Shown here piece by piece: positions 15,813 to 24,802 of a stretch of DNA of 64,000 nucleotides (its first letter is position 1; each line of letters begins with the position of its first letter). A program made the position numbers and the translations under genes. Under the pieces are notes generated by a model. It did not search any database. It was not told where the DNA came from and was given only the letters and a program-made list of their open reading frames with translations. This stretch comes from Halorubrum sp. BV1. GTDB taxonomy: Archaea > Halobacteriota > Halobacteria > Halobacteriales > Haloferacaceae. The stretch is from the NCBI RefSeq assembly GCF_000746205.1, contig NZ_JQKV01000002.1:496001-560000 (forward strand). Direction: 5' to 3'.

Positions 15813-17036
15813 ATGACGGACCCTTCGCCGGCGTCGCTCGCGGATCGCGTCCGCGACGGCGACGTGCGGTTTCACGAGATCGAAGAGCACGCCGACGCCG
15901 ACACCGCCGCGGCCGCCCGCCGGCGACTGGTCGCGGAGACGGCCGACGCCGACGTCGACGCACTCGGCGAGTACGCCTTCGACGCGGCCGACGCGCACGG
16001 CTCGAACATCGAGAACATGATCGGGGCGGTGCAGATACCGATGGGTGTCGCCGGCCCGGTGGCGATCGACGGCGGCGCGCTCTCCGGCGAGCGGTACCTC
16101 CCGCTCGCGACGACCGAAGGAGCCCTGGTCGCCTCGATCAACCGCGGCTGCTCCGTCGTCACCGACGCCGGCGGTGCGACCGCCCGCGTGACGAAAAGCG
16201 GTATGACGCGCGCACCGGTGTTCCGCGTCCGCGACGTCGCCGAGGCTGAGGCGCTCGTCGAGTGGGTCCGCGACAGCGAGGACGTCCTCCGCGAGGCGGC
16301 CGAGTCGACGACGAGCCACGGCGAACTCCTCGACGTGACGCCGTACGTCGTCGGCAACAACGTCTTCCTGCGGTTCCGCTACGACACGAAAGACGCGATG
16401 GGGATGAACATGGCGACGATCGCGACGCGCGAGGCCTGCGACCGGATCGAAGACGAGACCGACGCGTCGCTCGTCGCGCTCTCCGGGAACCTCTGTTCGG
16501 ACAAAAAACCCGCCGCGGTCAACGCCGTCGAGGGGCGCGGGCGCTCCGTCACGGCCGACGTGGAGGTGCCCCGCGAGATAGTCGAGGATCGGCTCCACAC
16601 CACACCGGAGGCCATCGCGGAGATCAACACGCGGAAGAACCTCGTCGGATCCGCGAAGGCCGGCTCACTCGGCTTCAACGCCCACGTCGCCAACGCGGTG
16701 GCGGCGATGTTCCTCGCGACGGGACAAGACGAGGCGCAGGTCGTCGAGGGCGCGAACGCGATCACCACCGCCGAGACGACGGCCGACGGCGACCTCTACG
16801 CGTCGGTGTCGATAGCGAGTCTCGAAGTGGGCACCGTCGGCGGCGGCACGACGCTCCCGACGCAGGCGGCCGGGCTGGATATCCTGGGAGTGCGCGGCGG
16901 CGGCGATCCGGCCGGGAGCAACGGCGACGCGCTCGCGGAGGCGATCGCGGTCTGTGCGCTCGCCGGCGAGCTCTCGCTGCTCGCGGCGCTCGGCTCGCGA
17001 CACCTGTCGTCGGCACACGCCGATCTCGGCCGGTAG
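15813..17036 (+). CDS. hmgA: HMG-CoA reductase (NADPH), class I
   Basis: Reduces 3-hydroxy-3-methylglutaryl-CoA to mevalonate, the committed step to isoprenoid lipids and carotenoids in archaea, and the target of statins such as simvastatin and mevinolin. Full length at 407 residues. Signature motifs: ENMIGAVQIPMGVAGP, DAMGMNMATIATREA, CSDKKPAAVNAVEGRG (catalytic Lys), GTVGGGTTLPTQ and a C-terminal HLSSAHADLGR with the catalytic His. A GGAGGG Shine-Dalgarno-like sequence begins 12 bases before ATG 15813, unusual among the mostly leaderless genes here, so a leadered mRNA is likely. Confidence 0.97.
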   Translation: MTDPSPASLADRVRDGDVRFHEIEEHADADTAAAARRRLVAETADADVDALGEYAFDAADAHGSNIENMIGAVQIPMGVAGPVAIDGGALSGERYLPLATTEGALVASINRGCSVVTDAGGATARVTKSGMTRAPVFRVRDVAEAEALVEWVRDSEDVLREAAESTTSHGELLDVTPYVVGNNVFLRFRYDTKDAMGMNMATIATREACDRIEDETDASLVALSGNLCSDKKPAAVNAVEGRGRSVTADVEVPREIVEDRLHTTPEAIAEINTRKNLVGSAKAGSLGFNAHVANAVAAMFLATGQDEAQVVEGANAITTAETTADGDLYASVSIASLEVGTVGGGTTLPTQAAGLDILGVRGGGDPAGSNGDALAEAIAVCALAGELSLLAALGSRHLSSAHADLGR

Positions 17037-17113
17037 CCGGATCCACAGGAGGGACCAGAGCGGCGCGGGTCCCCCCGAACAACGCTTTTGTAGCTCCGAC
17101 ATCCAGTTCGCAT

Positions 17114-17302
17114 ATGAACGATAGTACGGTGTCCGTCCCGTCCGAGCAGTACGAGCGGCTCACGGCGCTCGCCGCCGCCCGCGGCGTGACTCCAGAGGCC
17201 CAGCTCGCCAGACTCATCGACGACGCCTACGAGGGGCTCGACGCCGACGACGCGGCGACGGAATCGCTCCCGCTCGGCGTGTGTGACACGGACGACGAGT
17301 GA
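17114..17302 (+). CDS. Small ribbon-helix-helix-like protein
   Basis: 62-residue protein. After MNDSTVSVPSEQYERLTALA comes GVTPEAQLARLIDDAYEGLD: a short beta strand followed by two helices, the outline of a CopG/ribbon-helix-helix DNA-binding unit. The C-terminus is acidic and ends DTDDE. The start ATG 17114 lies 28 bases after TTTTGTA at 17086. It is a plausible small regulator or antitoxin-like protein, but no toxin neighbour is seen. Confidence 0.6.
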   Translation: MNDSTVSVPSEQYERLTALAAARGVTPEAQLARLIDDAYEGLDADDAATESLPLGVCDTDDE

Positions 17303-17434
17303 ACCGCCTCGGGGTCAAGCCCCGAGACACTCGCCTCGCTTATCTGTAGAGCGTTCGGCGACCGCCACGCGACCGGTTCCGCCAGCGGATCGACGGCCGC
17401 GACCCGAGGCAATACCCCCGAGTGAGACGGACCG

Positions 17435-19657
17435 CTACTGGAAGCCGATCCGACCGCCGGTGTCGCGGAGCGACTCGCCGCCGCCGCCCTTGAACTGCTG
17501 TTCGACCTCCTCGTAGTACGCGAGGATGTCCTCGTTGATCGTGGGCCGCACCGACTCCATCGCGCGCCGGAAGTGTTTCATCTCGACCTCCTCGGCGTCG
17601 TCGGCGTCTCGCAGGGCTTCGATGGCGGCCTCACGGGCGATCCCCTCTAGATCCGAGCCGACGTAGCCGTCCGTGATCTCCGCGATCTCGCGGAGACTCA
17701 CGTCGGGCGCGAGCGGCGTGTTCTCGGTGTGGATGTCGAGGATCTGCTCGCGGCCCTCCTGGTCCGGCTGGCCGATCATCACGAGGCGGTCGAACCGACC
17801 GGATCGGAGGAGCGCGGGGTCGATCATGTCGGGGCGATTGGTCGCGCCGATCACCATCACGTCGCCCATGTCCTCTAACCCGTCGAGTTCGGTAAGGAGC
17901 TGGTTGACGACACGCTCTGAGACGTTGTTGCCCATCTCCTGTCCGCGCGACGGCGCGAGGCTGTCGAGCTCGTCGAAGAAGATGATGGTCGGACTCACCT
18001 GCCGGGCCTTGCGGAAGGTCTGTCTGATCGCCTTCTCCGACTCGCCGACCCACTTCGAGAGCAGCTGTGGACCCCGCACCGAGATGAAGTTCGCGTTCGT
18101 CTCGTTGGCGACGGCCTTCGCCATCAGCGTCTTTCCGGTGCCCGGCGGGCCGTACAGGAGGACGCCCTTCGGCGCGTCGACGCCCATCCGGTCGAACTTC
18201 TCCGGAGAGGAGAGCGGCCACTCCACCGACTCTTTCACCTGCTGTTTGGCCTCGGAGAGCCCGCCGACGTTGTCCCACGAGATCTTCGGCAGCTCGACGA
18301 GCACCTCGCGCATCGCCGAGGGCTCGACCTCGTTGAGGGCGCCCGAGAAGTCGTCGCGCTTGACTATCATCCGGTCGATCAGGCTCGGCGGCACCTCCTC
18401 TTCGTCCAAGTCGATCTCGGGGAGGTACCGGCGCAGCGCCTTCATCGCCGCCTCCTTGGTGAGGCTCTCGATGTCGGCTCCCACGAAGCCATGCGTCTCG
18501 TCGGCGAGGTGGTCCAAGCTCACGTCGTCGGACAGCGGCATCCCGCGGGTGTGGATCTGGAGGATCTCCTTGCGGCCCACCTCGTCGGGGACGCCGATCT
18601 CGATCTCGCGGTCGAATCGCCCCGGACGACGGAGCGCCGGATCGACGCTGTCGACGCGGTTCGTCGCGCCGATGACGATCACCTGTCCGCGCGTCTCCAA
18701 CCCGTCCATCATCGTCAACAGCTGGGCGACGACGCGGCGCTCGACCTCGCCGGTGACGTCCTCGCGTTTGGGTGCGATCGAGTCGAGCTCGTCGATGAAG
18801 ATGATGCTGGGACTCTCCTCTTTGGCGTCCTCGAAGATCTCGCGGAGCTGCTGTTCGGACTCGCCGTAGTACTTCGAGATGATCTCGGGGCCGGCGATCG
18901 AGAAGAACGACGCCGACGTCTCGTTGGCGACGGCCTTCGCCAAGAGCGTCTTTCCGGTGCCCGGCGGGCCGTGCAGCAGGACGCCCTGCGGCGGCTCGAT
19001 CCCCAGCTTCGAGAAGATCTGCGGGTGTTTCATCGGGAGTTCGACCATCTCTCGGACCCGCTGGATCTCCGACTGGAGCCCGCCGATGTCCTCGTAGGTG
19101 ATCCCGCCGCCGGTCTTCTCGAACCCGGAGATCGGCTCCTCGCGCAGTTCGACCTCGGTGTCCTCGGTGATGAGACAGACGCCCTTGGGCTCCGTCTCGA
19201 CCGCGATGAGCGGAATCGCCTGTCCCGGCGACCGCATGAACGGGTGGTTCGTCGAGGACATCACGGGGACGATGTCGCGCTCGACGACCGGCCGCTTGAG
19301 GATCTGCCGCTTCACCATGCCGGCGGCATCGGAGCCGAACTGGACCGACGCCTCCTCCGGCGGGGCCAAGACGAGCTTGTCGGCCTTCTCGGCCTCCGCC
19401 TTCCGGATCGTGACGCGCTCGCCGATACCCACGTCGGCGTTCTGTCGCGTGAACCCGTCGACGCGGACCGTGTCCGTGTTCCAGTCCTGTCGGTCGGCGC
19501 GCCACACCTTCGCGGCGGTCGTCTCCGCGCCCTCGATCTCGATGATGTCGCCGGGCGAGAGCTTCAGGTGCAACAGCGTGTCGGGGTCGAGTCGGGCGAT
19601 GCCGCGCCCCGAGTCGTTCGGGTACGCCTTCGCCACTTCGAGTTGAACTTCGTTCAT
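17435..19657 (-). CDS. cdc48: AAA ATPase CDC48/VAT (p97 family)
   Basis: Hexameric unfoldase that extracts and unfolds proteins, likely feeding the proteasome. Its 740 residues comprise the N-terminal double-psi barrel and four-stranded domain (MNEVQLEVAKAYPNDSGRGI, about 1-185) and two AAA modules. Walker A occurs twice as GPPGTGKTLLAKAVANE and GPPGTGKTLMAKAVANE, Walker B as IIFIDELDSIAP and IIFFDELDSLAP, each with arginine fingers. The C-terminal tail is Gly-rich. ATG 19657 is preceded by GAGG about 7 bases upstream, and a CTTATT box at 19699-19704 implies a leader of roughly 20 bases. Confidence 0.96.
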   Translation of the reverse strand: MNEVQLEVAKAYPNDSGRGIARLDPDTLLHLKLSPGDIIEIEGAETTAAKVWRADRQDWNTDTVRVDGFTRQNADVGIGERVTIRKAEAEKADKLVLAPPEEASVQFGSDAAGMVKRQILKRPVVERDIVPVMSSTNHPFMRSPGQAIPLIAVETEPKGVCLITEDTEVELREEPISGFEKTGGGITYEDIGGLQSEIQRVREMVELPMKHPQIFSKLGIEPPQGVLLHGPPGTGKTLLAKAVANETSASFFSIAGPEIISKYYGESEQQLREIFEDAKEESPSIIFIDELDSIAPKREDVTGEVERRVVAQLLTMMDGLETRGQVIVIGATNRVDSVDPALRRPGRFDREIEIGVPDEVGRKEILQIHTRGMPLSDDVSLDHLADETHGFVGADIESLTKEAAMKALRRYLPEIDLDEEEVPPSLIDRMIVKRDDFSGALNEVEPSAMREVLVELPKISWDNVGGLSEAKQQVKESVEWPLSSPEKFDRMGVDAPKGVLLYGPPGTGKTLMAKAVANETNANFISVRGPQLLSKWVGESEKAIRQTFRKARQVSPTIIFFDELDSLAPSRGQEMGNNVSERVVNQLLTELDGLEDMGDVMVIGATNRPDMIDPALLRSGRFDRLVMIGQPDQEGREQILDIHTENTPLAPDVSLREIAEITDGYVGSDLEGIAREAAIEALRDADDAEEVEMKHFRRAMESVRPTINEDILAYYEEVEQQFKGGGGESLRDTGGRIGFQ

Positions 19658-19794
19658 GCTTCCTCGCGGGAGATACCAGTAACTGCACCCGGTTCGGGAA
19701 TAAGCCTGTTGGCGCTACTGCCCGCGGCGGGGACGGTATCCGGGATCGCCCGCCCTGACCCGATCTGTGTCATCATATGGCATGGTAGGAAACC

Positions 19795-19813
19795 CGACGG
19801 TAAAACCCCGTCG
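19795..19813 (-). terminator. Weak hairpin downstream of dacZ
   Basis: CGACGG and CCGTCG pair across a 7-base loop that reads GGTTTTA on the minus strand, 80 bases after the dacZ stop. It may end the dacZ transcript before the cdc48 promoter; a 6-bp stem is modest support. Confidence 0.3.
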
Positions 19814-19892
19814 TAAGCGTGCGTTTTCGCCGAGGTCGGCGGCCGAGCGGTGCGGGGGAGATCCGCCTGCCGCCCGGCGGAACGAAGCCCCG

Positions 19893-20450
19893 TCAGTCGA
19901 CGCGCCACGGTCGGCCCAGTTCGTCGCGCTCCATCGATTCCGCGTCGCCGTCGCGGAAGATGCTCACGCGCCCCGTCTCCTCGCTCAGCGTGACTGTCGC
20001 GACGACCTCCGGTCGGACCGATGTCTCGATCGCACTCATGTGTCTGGACCCCATCCACGGCTCGTAGCTCACGTCATCGACGAGGTCCGACTCACCGCTC
20101 CGGGTCCCCAGATCGCGGAACCGCACCATCTGCGACTCGATCTCGCCGTCGGCGGCGACGACGATACCGCCGTCTTGTTCGAGGCTCACGGCCTCCGCCG
20201 CGTCGACGAACTCGTCCTCCTCGAAGACGGACCGGCACCTGTCTCGGGGCCAGCGGTTGTCGCCCATCGCGTCGGCGTACGCGCCGTACTCGCGGTCCGC
20301 GACGACGGCGAAATACAACCCGGGGCCTTTGGCGTGGGGCTCGTCCCAGCCGTCGAACGACCGGCTGACGTGCTCCGTACAGTAGGTCAGGCGATCGAGT
20401 ATCTCCCTGACCCGGTCGTGTGATCCGTACTCGATGGCGAGGCGGCTCAT
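19893..20450 (-). CDS. dacZ: Diadenylate cyclase DacZ (c-di-AMP synthase)
   Basis: DisA_N/DAC-domain enzyme that condenses two ATP to cyclic di-AMP, a second messenger tied to osmoregulation and reported essential in Haloferax volcanii. The DGA motif is in DGGIVVAADGEIES and the R-H-x-S-A motif in MGSRHMSAIETS, both needed for ATP binding and catalysis. Length 185 matches the archaeal DacZ class, a lone DAC domain. ATG 20450 is preceded by GGAGG at a 7-base spacing, and by a leader with a hairpin and a 17-codon upstream frame whose stop overlaps the start. Confidence 0.9.
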   Translation of the reverse strand: MSRLAIEYGSHDRVREILDRLTYCTEHVSRSFDGWDEPHAKGPGLYFAVVADREYGAYADAMGDNRWPRDRCRSVFEEDEFVDAAEAVSLEQDGGIVVAADGEIESQMVRFRDLGTRSGESDLVDDVSYEPWMGSRHMSAIETSVRPEVVATVTLSEETGRVSIFRDGDAESMERDELGRPWRVD

Positions 20451-20500
20451 CTCGCTTCCTCCGCCGCCGTCAAGGGAACGGCGGCCGCGCGAACGCTCAT
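20447..20500 (-). CDS. Possible 17-residue leader peptide upstream of dacZ
   Basis: A frame reading MSVRAAAVPLTAAEEAR then stop. Its ATG (20500) is 30 bases after the TATA box CTTATATA (20523-20530), exactly where a leaderless start is expected. Its TGA overlaps the dacZ ATG (ATGA). If translated it would couple dacZ expression to events in the leader. The peptide carries no recognisable motif, and the frame might be a coincidence. Confidence 0.45.
   Translation of the reverse strand: MSVRAAAVPLTAAEEAR
20458..20485 (-). promoter_or_regulatory. dacZ leader hairpin and Shine-Dalgarno site
   Basis: A perfect 8-bp stem GCCGCCGT / ACGGCGGC (20478-20485 with 20463-20470) with loop TCCCTTG directly abuts GGAGG (20458-20462), which is 7 bases from the dacZ ATG. 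Ribosomes moving through the leader frame would melt the hairpin, so it could control ribosome loading on dacZ. Confidence 0.5.
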
Positions 20501-20522
20501 GGATCGATCGACGAGCGGGCGG

Positions 20523-20530
20523 TATATAAG
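20523..20530 (-). promoter_or_regulatory. TATA box of the dacZ transcript
   Basis: CTTATATA on the minus strand, the clearest TATA box in this gap, places the transcript start at or next to the ATG of the leader frame at 20500. Confidence 0.6.
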
Positions 20531-20591
20531 CAATTTCGAGTGCCGGCGGCAGACGACGCGGAACGGATCACGGAGCGTCAGGCGAAGGCGC

Positions 20592-21542
20592 TCACGTCCA
20601 CGGGACGAAAAGCCGGGCGTCGAACCGATCCGCGCGGACGAGACCGATGCCGAACGCGGCGGCGACGGCGGCAGGGACGAGGTTCCCGTAAAAGAGGTTG
20701 ATCCCGCCCCAGAGGATGACGAAGCTCACCATGTCGTCGAGCATGAACTCGCAGTCGCGCAGGCGGGCGCGGAGGTCGTTGAGACCGAACGCCCGGTCGA
20801 GGGTGACGACCGCGACCGTCGCGGAGAGCACCCAGCCGGCGTAGTTCGAGAGTGGCACGCCGAAGAACGCGCCGCCGCCAAAGTCCCAGAAGCCGAGCGC
20901 GACCGCGCCCGGGTCGAGGACCACGTCCATCGCGACGACGGCGGCGATCACGGTCGCGAGCCGGAGCCATCCGTGCTCGGCCCGCGGCCCGAGCAACAAC
21001 AGACAGAGCAGGTACGCGTTGACCACGAGCGGGATGAAGAAGACGGGAAGTGCGAGCGGCACGCCGCCGAGCATCGGCCCGAGACTCACGGTGTACGCGA
21101 ACCCCCCGTAGGGCCAGCCGGTCGCGACGCCGACGAACTCGATCGCGTAGGTGTACGCGACGAGGACGCCGACCCAGCCGAGCGCGCGACGGTCGATAGA
21201 CGGCAGCACGCCGACGACGAGCGGCGAGCGCATCACCAGCACGCCGAACAGCACGAACCACGGGTTGAACGCGAGCGGATCGGGTACCCATCCCTCGGCG
21301 CTGCCGACGAGCGCGACCGCTCCGACGAGCGGGAACACCACGGCGATTGTGAATCGGTTCTCCCGGACGAGCCGGTCGAGGAGGGCCTCCTCCTCCCCGC
21401 GGGCGACCGGGAGCCGGGCGCAGACGGCTTCGGTCCGGGTGGCGGCCGACGTCGAGGGAGCGGTCCCGTCGCTCGCGGACGAGGAAGCGGAGCCGTCGGG
21501 TGCGGCCGCGTCGCTCGCGGCCGATCCGCTCTCGTCGCTCAT
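20592..21542 (-). CDS. cruF: Carotenoid 1,2-hydratase-type CruF (bisanhydrobacterioruberin hydratase)
   Basis: Integral membrane enzyme that hydrates the C50 carotenoid bisanhydrobacterioruberin in the final steps to bacterioruberin. The protein has 316 residues. A Ser/Ala-rich polar N-terminus of about 50 residues precedes seven or so membrane helices, with conserved YAIEFVGVATGWPYGGFAYT, LDPGAVALGFWDFGGGAFFG and VSFVILWGGINLFYGN. ATG 21542 overlaps the lyeJ stop codon (ATGA). Gene order crtD-lyeJ-cruF on one strand is the known haloarchaeal bacterioruberin cluster. Confidence 0.88.
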   Translation of the reverse strand: MSDESGSAASDAAAPDGSASSSASDGTAPSTSAATRTEAVCARLPVARGEEEALLDRLVRENRFTIAVVFPLVGAVALVGSAEGWVPDPLAFNPWFVLFGVLVMRSPLVVGVLPSIDRRALGWVGVLVAYTYAIEFVGVATGWPYGGFAYTVSLGPMLGGVPLALPVFFIPLVVNAYLLCLLLLGPRAEHGWLRLATVIAAVVAMDVVLDPGAVALGFWDFGGGAFFGVPLSNYAGWVLSATVAVVTLDRAFGLNDLRARLRDCEFMLDDMVSFVILWGGINLFYGNLVPAAVAAAFGIGLVRADRFDARLFVPWT

Positions 21543-22438
21543 CCGAGCGCCTCCGTGATCGGGTAGACGCGCCAGAGCCCGCCCATCGCGAGCAGCGTCC
21601 CGATAACCGTGTTCAGCGCCGGGAACCACCAGTACGCGCGGTCGACGGCGACCGACGACGTCGCGACCCAGACGACGAAGACCGGATACACGCCGAGCAG
21701 CGCACCGAGCCGGTAGTCGACGGCGGCGAACGCGCCCGCGGCGACGGTCCAACAGGCGAGACAGTAGGCGTACGTCCGGCGCTCACCCAAAAGCGTCGCC
21801 GTCGTGTGGATCCCCGCGGCCCGGTCCGGTTCGATGTCGGGGATGGCGGAGAACGTGTGCATTCCCATCGTCCAGAGCCACGCGCCGCCGAGCGCCGCGA
21901 GCGGCGGGTGCGCCCCCGCGGCGGTCGCGTACGCTGCCGCGCCGGGAAGGACGTAGAGTCCGTTCGAGACGGAGTCCGCGAACGGCGTGGTCTTGAACCG
22001 CAGCGGCGGCGCGCTGTAGGCCGCGCCGAGCGCGAAGAAGCCCGCGAGGTACGGCCACGCGGCCCGAGGAGTGATCGCGAACGTCGCGAGGCCGATAACA
22101 CCCGCCGCGACCACCGCGAGCGCGACGGTGCGGGACCCCCGCCAGCGCGCCTCGCGGTCGTCCTTCTTCGGATTCAGCTCGTCGATGTCGGCGTCGAATG
22201 CATCGTTGACGCCGTAGAGGTAGACGTTCGCGGGCACGAGGAAGTAGGCCGCGAGCGCGACTGTGGTCGGCGTGAACAGTCCGCTCACGTCGCCGATACC
22301 GTAGGTGACACCCACCGCGACGGGACCGGCGAGGTACAGCCAGAAGCGCGGGCGCGACAACACCAGCAGGTAGCGGAGGAGGGTCCCGATCCCCCCGCGT
22401 GATCTTTCGGTGCCCGGCGATGCGTCGGCGTCGGTCAC
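21539..22438 (-). CDS. lyeJ: Lycopene elongase / UbiA-type prenyltransferase
   Basis: Membrane prenyltransferase of the UbiA family that adds C5 units to lycopene en route to C50 bacterioruberin. The first Asp-rich motif is NVYLYGVNDAFDADIDELN (N-D-x-x-D-x-x-x-D), the second SAIPDIEPDRAAGIHTTA. About eight membrane helices; 299 residues. I favour GTG 22438 (VTDADASPG); GTG 22450, two bases after the crtD stop, is an alternative four residues longer. It is coupled to crtD upstream and cruF downstream. Confidence 0.88.
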   Translation of the reverse strand: MTDADASPGTERSRGGIGTLLRYLLVLSRPRFWLYLAGPVAVGVTYGIGDVSGLFTPTTVALAAYFLVPANVYLYGVNDAFDADIDELNPKKDDREARWRGSRTVALAVVAAGVIGLATFAITPRAAWPYLAGFFALGAAYSAPPLRFKTTPFADSVSNGLYVLPGAAAYATAAGAHPPLAALGGAWLWTMGMHTFSAIPDIEPDRAAGIHTTATLLGERRTYAYCLACWTVAAGAFAAVDYRLGALLGVYPVFVVWVATSSVAVDRAYWWFPALNTVIGTLLAMGGLWRVYPITEALG

Positions 22439-22452
22439 GGAATCACCCACGC

Positions 22453-23952
22453 TCAGATCGAGTCCGAGATCGACTCCGCGGTCAGTTGGCCGCTGATGAG
22501 ACACATCGGGACCCCGATCCCCGGCGTCGTCGTCGATCCGGTGAAGTAGAGCCCGTCGACCGTCTCGGAGCGGTGCGGCGGCCGGAGCAGCGAGGTCTGT
22601 CGCAGGGTGTGTGCAAGCCCGAGCGCGCTCCCCTGATAGCTGTTGTACCGGTCGGCGAAGTCGTCGACGCAGAACGTCTCCTCGAAGGCGATCCGGTCGC
22701 GCAGGTCGGTGTCGGTGTTCGCCGCGACGTCGTCTAACACGAGGTCGCGGTACTCCTCGCGAAGCTCGGGAGTGTCTTCTAACCCCGGCGCGATCGGCAC
22801 GAGCGCGAAGAGGTTGCTGTGCCCGTCGGGCGCGACCGTATCGTCGGTCTTCGAAGGCACGCACAGGTAGTAAGCGGGGTCGTCCGGCCACGACGGGTCG
22901 TCGAATATCTGCGCGAAGTGCTCGTCCCAGTCCGTCGGCAACACGAGCGTATGGTGCGCGAGTTCGGGCACGTCCCCCTCGACGCCGAGATACAGGAGGA
23001 ACGCGGAGGGGGCGTACGTCCGCGACTCCCAGTACGCCTCGCTGTACTGCCGTTTGTGTTTCGGGAGCAGCTCCTGCTCGGTGTGTGCGTAGTCGGCGTC
23101 GGAGACGACCAGATCCGCGAGGTGTCGGTCGCCGCCGACGGTGTCGACCGCGAACGCGCCCCGGCGACCCTCGATCCCCGTCACCTCGGCGTCGGTGACG
23201 TACTCCACGCCGAGGTCCGAGCCGAGTTCGACTATCCCGTCGACGACCGCGCCGATCCCGCCCTCCGGGTAGTAGACGCCCATGTTGTAATCGACGTGGC
23301 TCATCAGGTTGTACAGCGCCGGAGTGTTGTGCGGCGATCCGCCGAGGAAGACGAGCGTGTACTGCATCAGCTGCTGGAGCTTGGGGTGATCGAAGTAGCT
23401 CTCGACGTGTCCCTGCATCTTGCCTAAAAGCGAGAGTCCCCACGAGTACCGGAGCACGTCTTTGTCGACGTAGTCTCGCAGCCGCGGGCGGTCCTCGTAC
23501 ACGAAGTGCTCCATCCCGATCTCGTAGGTACGTTCCGCCTCCTCGAGATACGCGTCGAACGCCTCGCCCGCGCCGGGCTCGTACTCCTCGAACAGCTGCC
23601 TGTTCGCCGCTCGGTCCGGGAGCACGTCGACCCGATCTCCGTCCTTCCAGAACACGCGGTAGTGCGGGTCGAGCCGCTCCAGCTCATAGAACTCCGCCGG
23701 CGAGCGACCGAAGTGGCCGAAAAAGCGCTCGAAGACGTCCGGCATGAGGTACCACGACGGCCCCATGTCGAACCGGAAGCCGTCGGCTTCGAGCCGGCTC
23801 GCGCGGCCGCCGAGCTGTTCGGTCTTCTCTAAGAGGGTCACGTCCGCGCCGGCGTCGGCGAGGTAACACGCGGTCGAGAGGCCGCCGAATCCGCCGCCGA
23901 TCACGACGACGGACTCGTCGGCCACGGCGTCGATATCCGGGGCCACGTCCAT
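22453..23952 (-). CDS. crtD: Carotenoid 3,4-desaturase / phytoene desaturase-family enzyme
   Basis: FAD-dependent CrtI-type desaturase; its position before lyeJ and cruF points to the carotenoid 3,4-desaturase step of bacterioruberin synthesis. The dinucleotide fold VVVIGGGFGGLSTACYLADAG is just after the start, followed by LLEKTEQLGGRAS and FDMGPSWYLMPDVF. The C-terminal FAD motif is GLYFTGSTTTPGIGVPMCLI. The protein has 499 residues from ATG 23952. This start is fixed by TTTATAC at 23976-23982, 30 bases upstream. Confidence 0.9.
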   Translation of the reverse strand: MDVAPDIDAVADESVVVIGGGFGGLSTACYLADAGADVTLLEKTEQLGGRASRLEADGFRFDMGPSWYLMPDVFERFFGHFGRSPAEFYELERLDPHYRVFWKDGDRVDVLPDRAANRQLFEEYEPGAGEAFDAYLEEAERTYEIGMEHFVYEDRPRLRDYVDKDVLRYSWGLSLLGKMQGHVESYFDHPKLQQLMQYTLVFLGGSPHNTPALYNLMSHVDYNMGVYYPEGGIGAVVDGIVELGSDLGVEYVTDAEVTGIEGRRGAFAVDTVGGDRHLADLVVSDADYAHTEQELLPKHKRQYSEAYWESRTYAPSAFLLYLGVEGDVPELAHHTLVLPTDWDEHFAQIFDDPSWPDDPAYYLCVPSKTDDTVAPDGHSNLFALVPIAPGLEDTPELREEYRDLVLDDVAANTDTDLRDRIAFEETFCVDDFADRYNSYQGSALGLAHTLRQTSLLRPPHRSETVDGLYFTGSTTTPGIGVPMCLISGQLTAESISDSI

Positions 23953-23975
23953 AGACAGTGGTACGCTCGGCCGAA

Positions 23976-23982
23976 GTATAAA
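23976..23982 (-). promoter_or_regulatory. TATA box of the bacterioruberin operon
   Basis: TTTATAC on the minus strand, 30 bases before the crtD ATG at 23952, predicting a leaderless operon transcript. The divergent SDR gene starts at 24077. Confidence 0.6.
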
Positions 23983-24076
23983 GACCGGCCAGACGGGCGC
24001 GTCGCGGATCGACTTCGGCCTCGCCACCCGAACGAGTGAGTACGCCTAAGTCGCCGACGCCCCTATCGGTACCCAC

Positions 24077-24802
24077 ATGGATACGACGGTCGCGGTCACC
24101 GGCGCAACGAGCGGTATCGGGCGGGCGGTCGCCGAGGCGTTCGTCGACGCGGGCGCGTTCGTCGCCGTCTCCGGGCGCGACGGTGACGCGGTCGATCGGA
24201 CTGTCGCGGCGCTGAACGGAACCGAGTCGACAGACGCAGAGGACGAGCGCGACCCCGCCGGCACCGCCTGGGGAGCCCGTGCCGACGTCCGCGACGAGTT
24301 CGACCTCGAACGCTTCTTCGAGCGAACCGCCCGCGAGGCGGGCGCGATCGACGTGGTGTTCGCGAACGCGGCAGTCCTCCACGGCGCGCCGGGCGAGAAA
24401 CCGGTGGACGACCTGTCGTACGCCGACTACGACGACACGATGCGGACGAACGCCCGCGGCGTGTTCGCGACGATCAGGGAGGCGGTCCCGCACCTCGCTG
24501 CGGACGCCAGAGTCGTCGTCCCGTCGGGGTCCGTCGCGAACGACTCGACCCCGGGCATGGGCGCGTACGCGGTTTCGAAGGCCGCTGCCGAGGCGGTCGC
24601 GCGCGGGTTCGCGGCCGACCTCGACGCGACGGTCGGCGTCGTCGATCCGGGCCTCGTCGCCACCGACCTCACCGGCAAAGAGCGCGCTCGCGACCCCGAG
24701 AGCGTCGCGCCGCTGTTCGTCTGGGCCGCCACCGAGGCTCCCGCCGACGACCTTGACGGCGACCGACTTGGACTCCGCGAGTGGAAGGCCGCGACCCGCT
24801 AG
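24077..24802 (+). CDS. Short-chain dehydrogenase/reductase (SDR)
   Basis: NAD(P)-dependent oxidoreductase of the classical SDR family, 241 residues. The cofactor motif TGATSGIGRAVAEAF is at residues 8-22, FANAAVLHG corresponds to the N-A-G/A-x strand, and the catalytic set is Ser in VVPSGSVAN and Tyr/Lys in GAYAVSKAAAE. A 15-residue acidic insert occurs before ARADVRDEFDLE. The substrate is unknown. It is divergent from the carotenoid operon, and the pairing may be incidental. Confidence 0.85.
   Translation: MDTTVAVTGATSGIGRAVAEAFVDAGAFVAVSGRDGDAVDRTVAALNGTESTDAEDERDPAGTAWGARADVRDEFDLERFFERTAREAGAIDVVFANAAVLHGAPGEKPVDDLSYADYDDTMRTNARGVFATIREAVPHLAADARVVVPSGSVANDSTPGMGAYAVSKAAAEAVARGFAADLDATVGVVDPGLVATDLTGKERARDPESVAPLFVWAATEAPADDLDGDRLGLREWKAATR

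Noticed and set aside
17631..19816. Long open frames over the cdc48 gene, including 685 codons in a shifted frame on the same strand and 441 codons antisense.
   Set aside because: They are Arg- or Ser-rich shadows of a high-GC, acidic gene, with no family motif. cdc48 explains the region fully.
22439..23443. Extension of the lyeJ frame upstream through crtD.
   Set aside because: It overlaps crtD in another frame and is Arg-rich; the prenyltransferase begins after the crtD stop.
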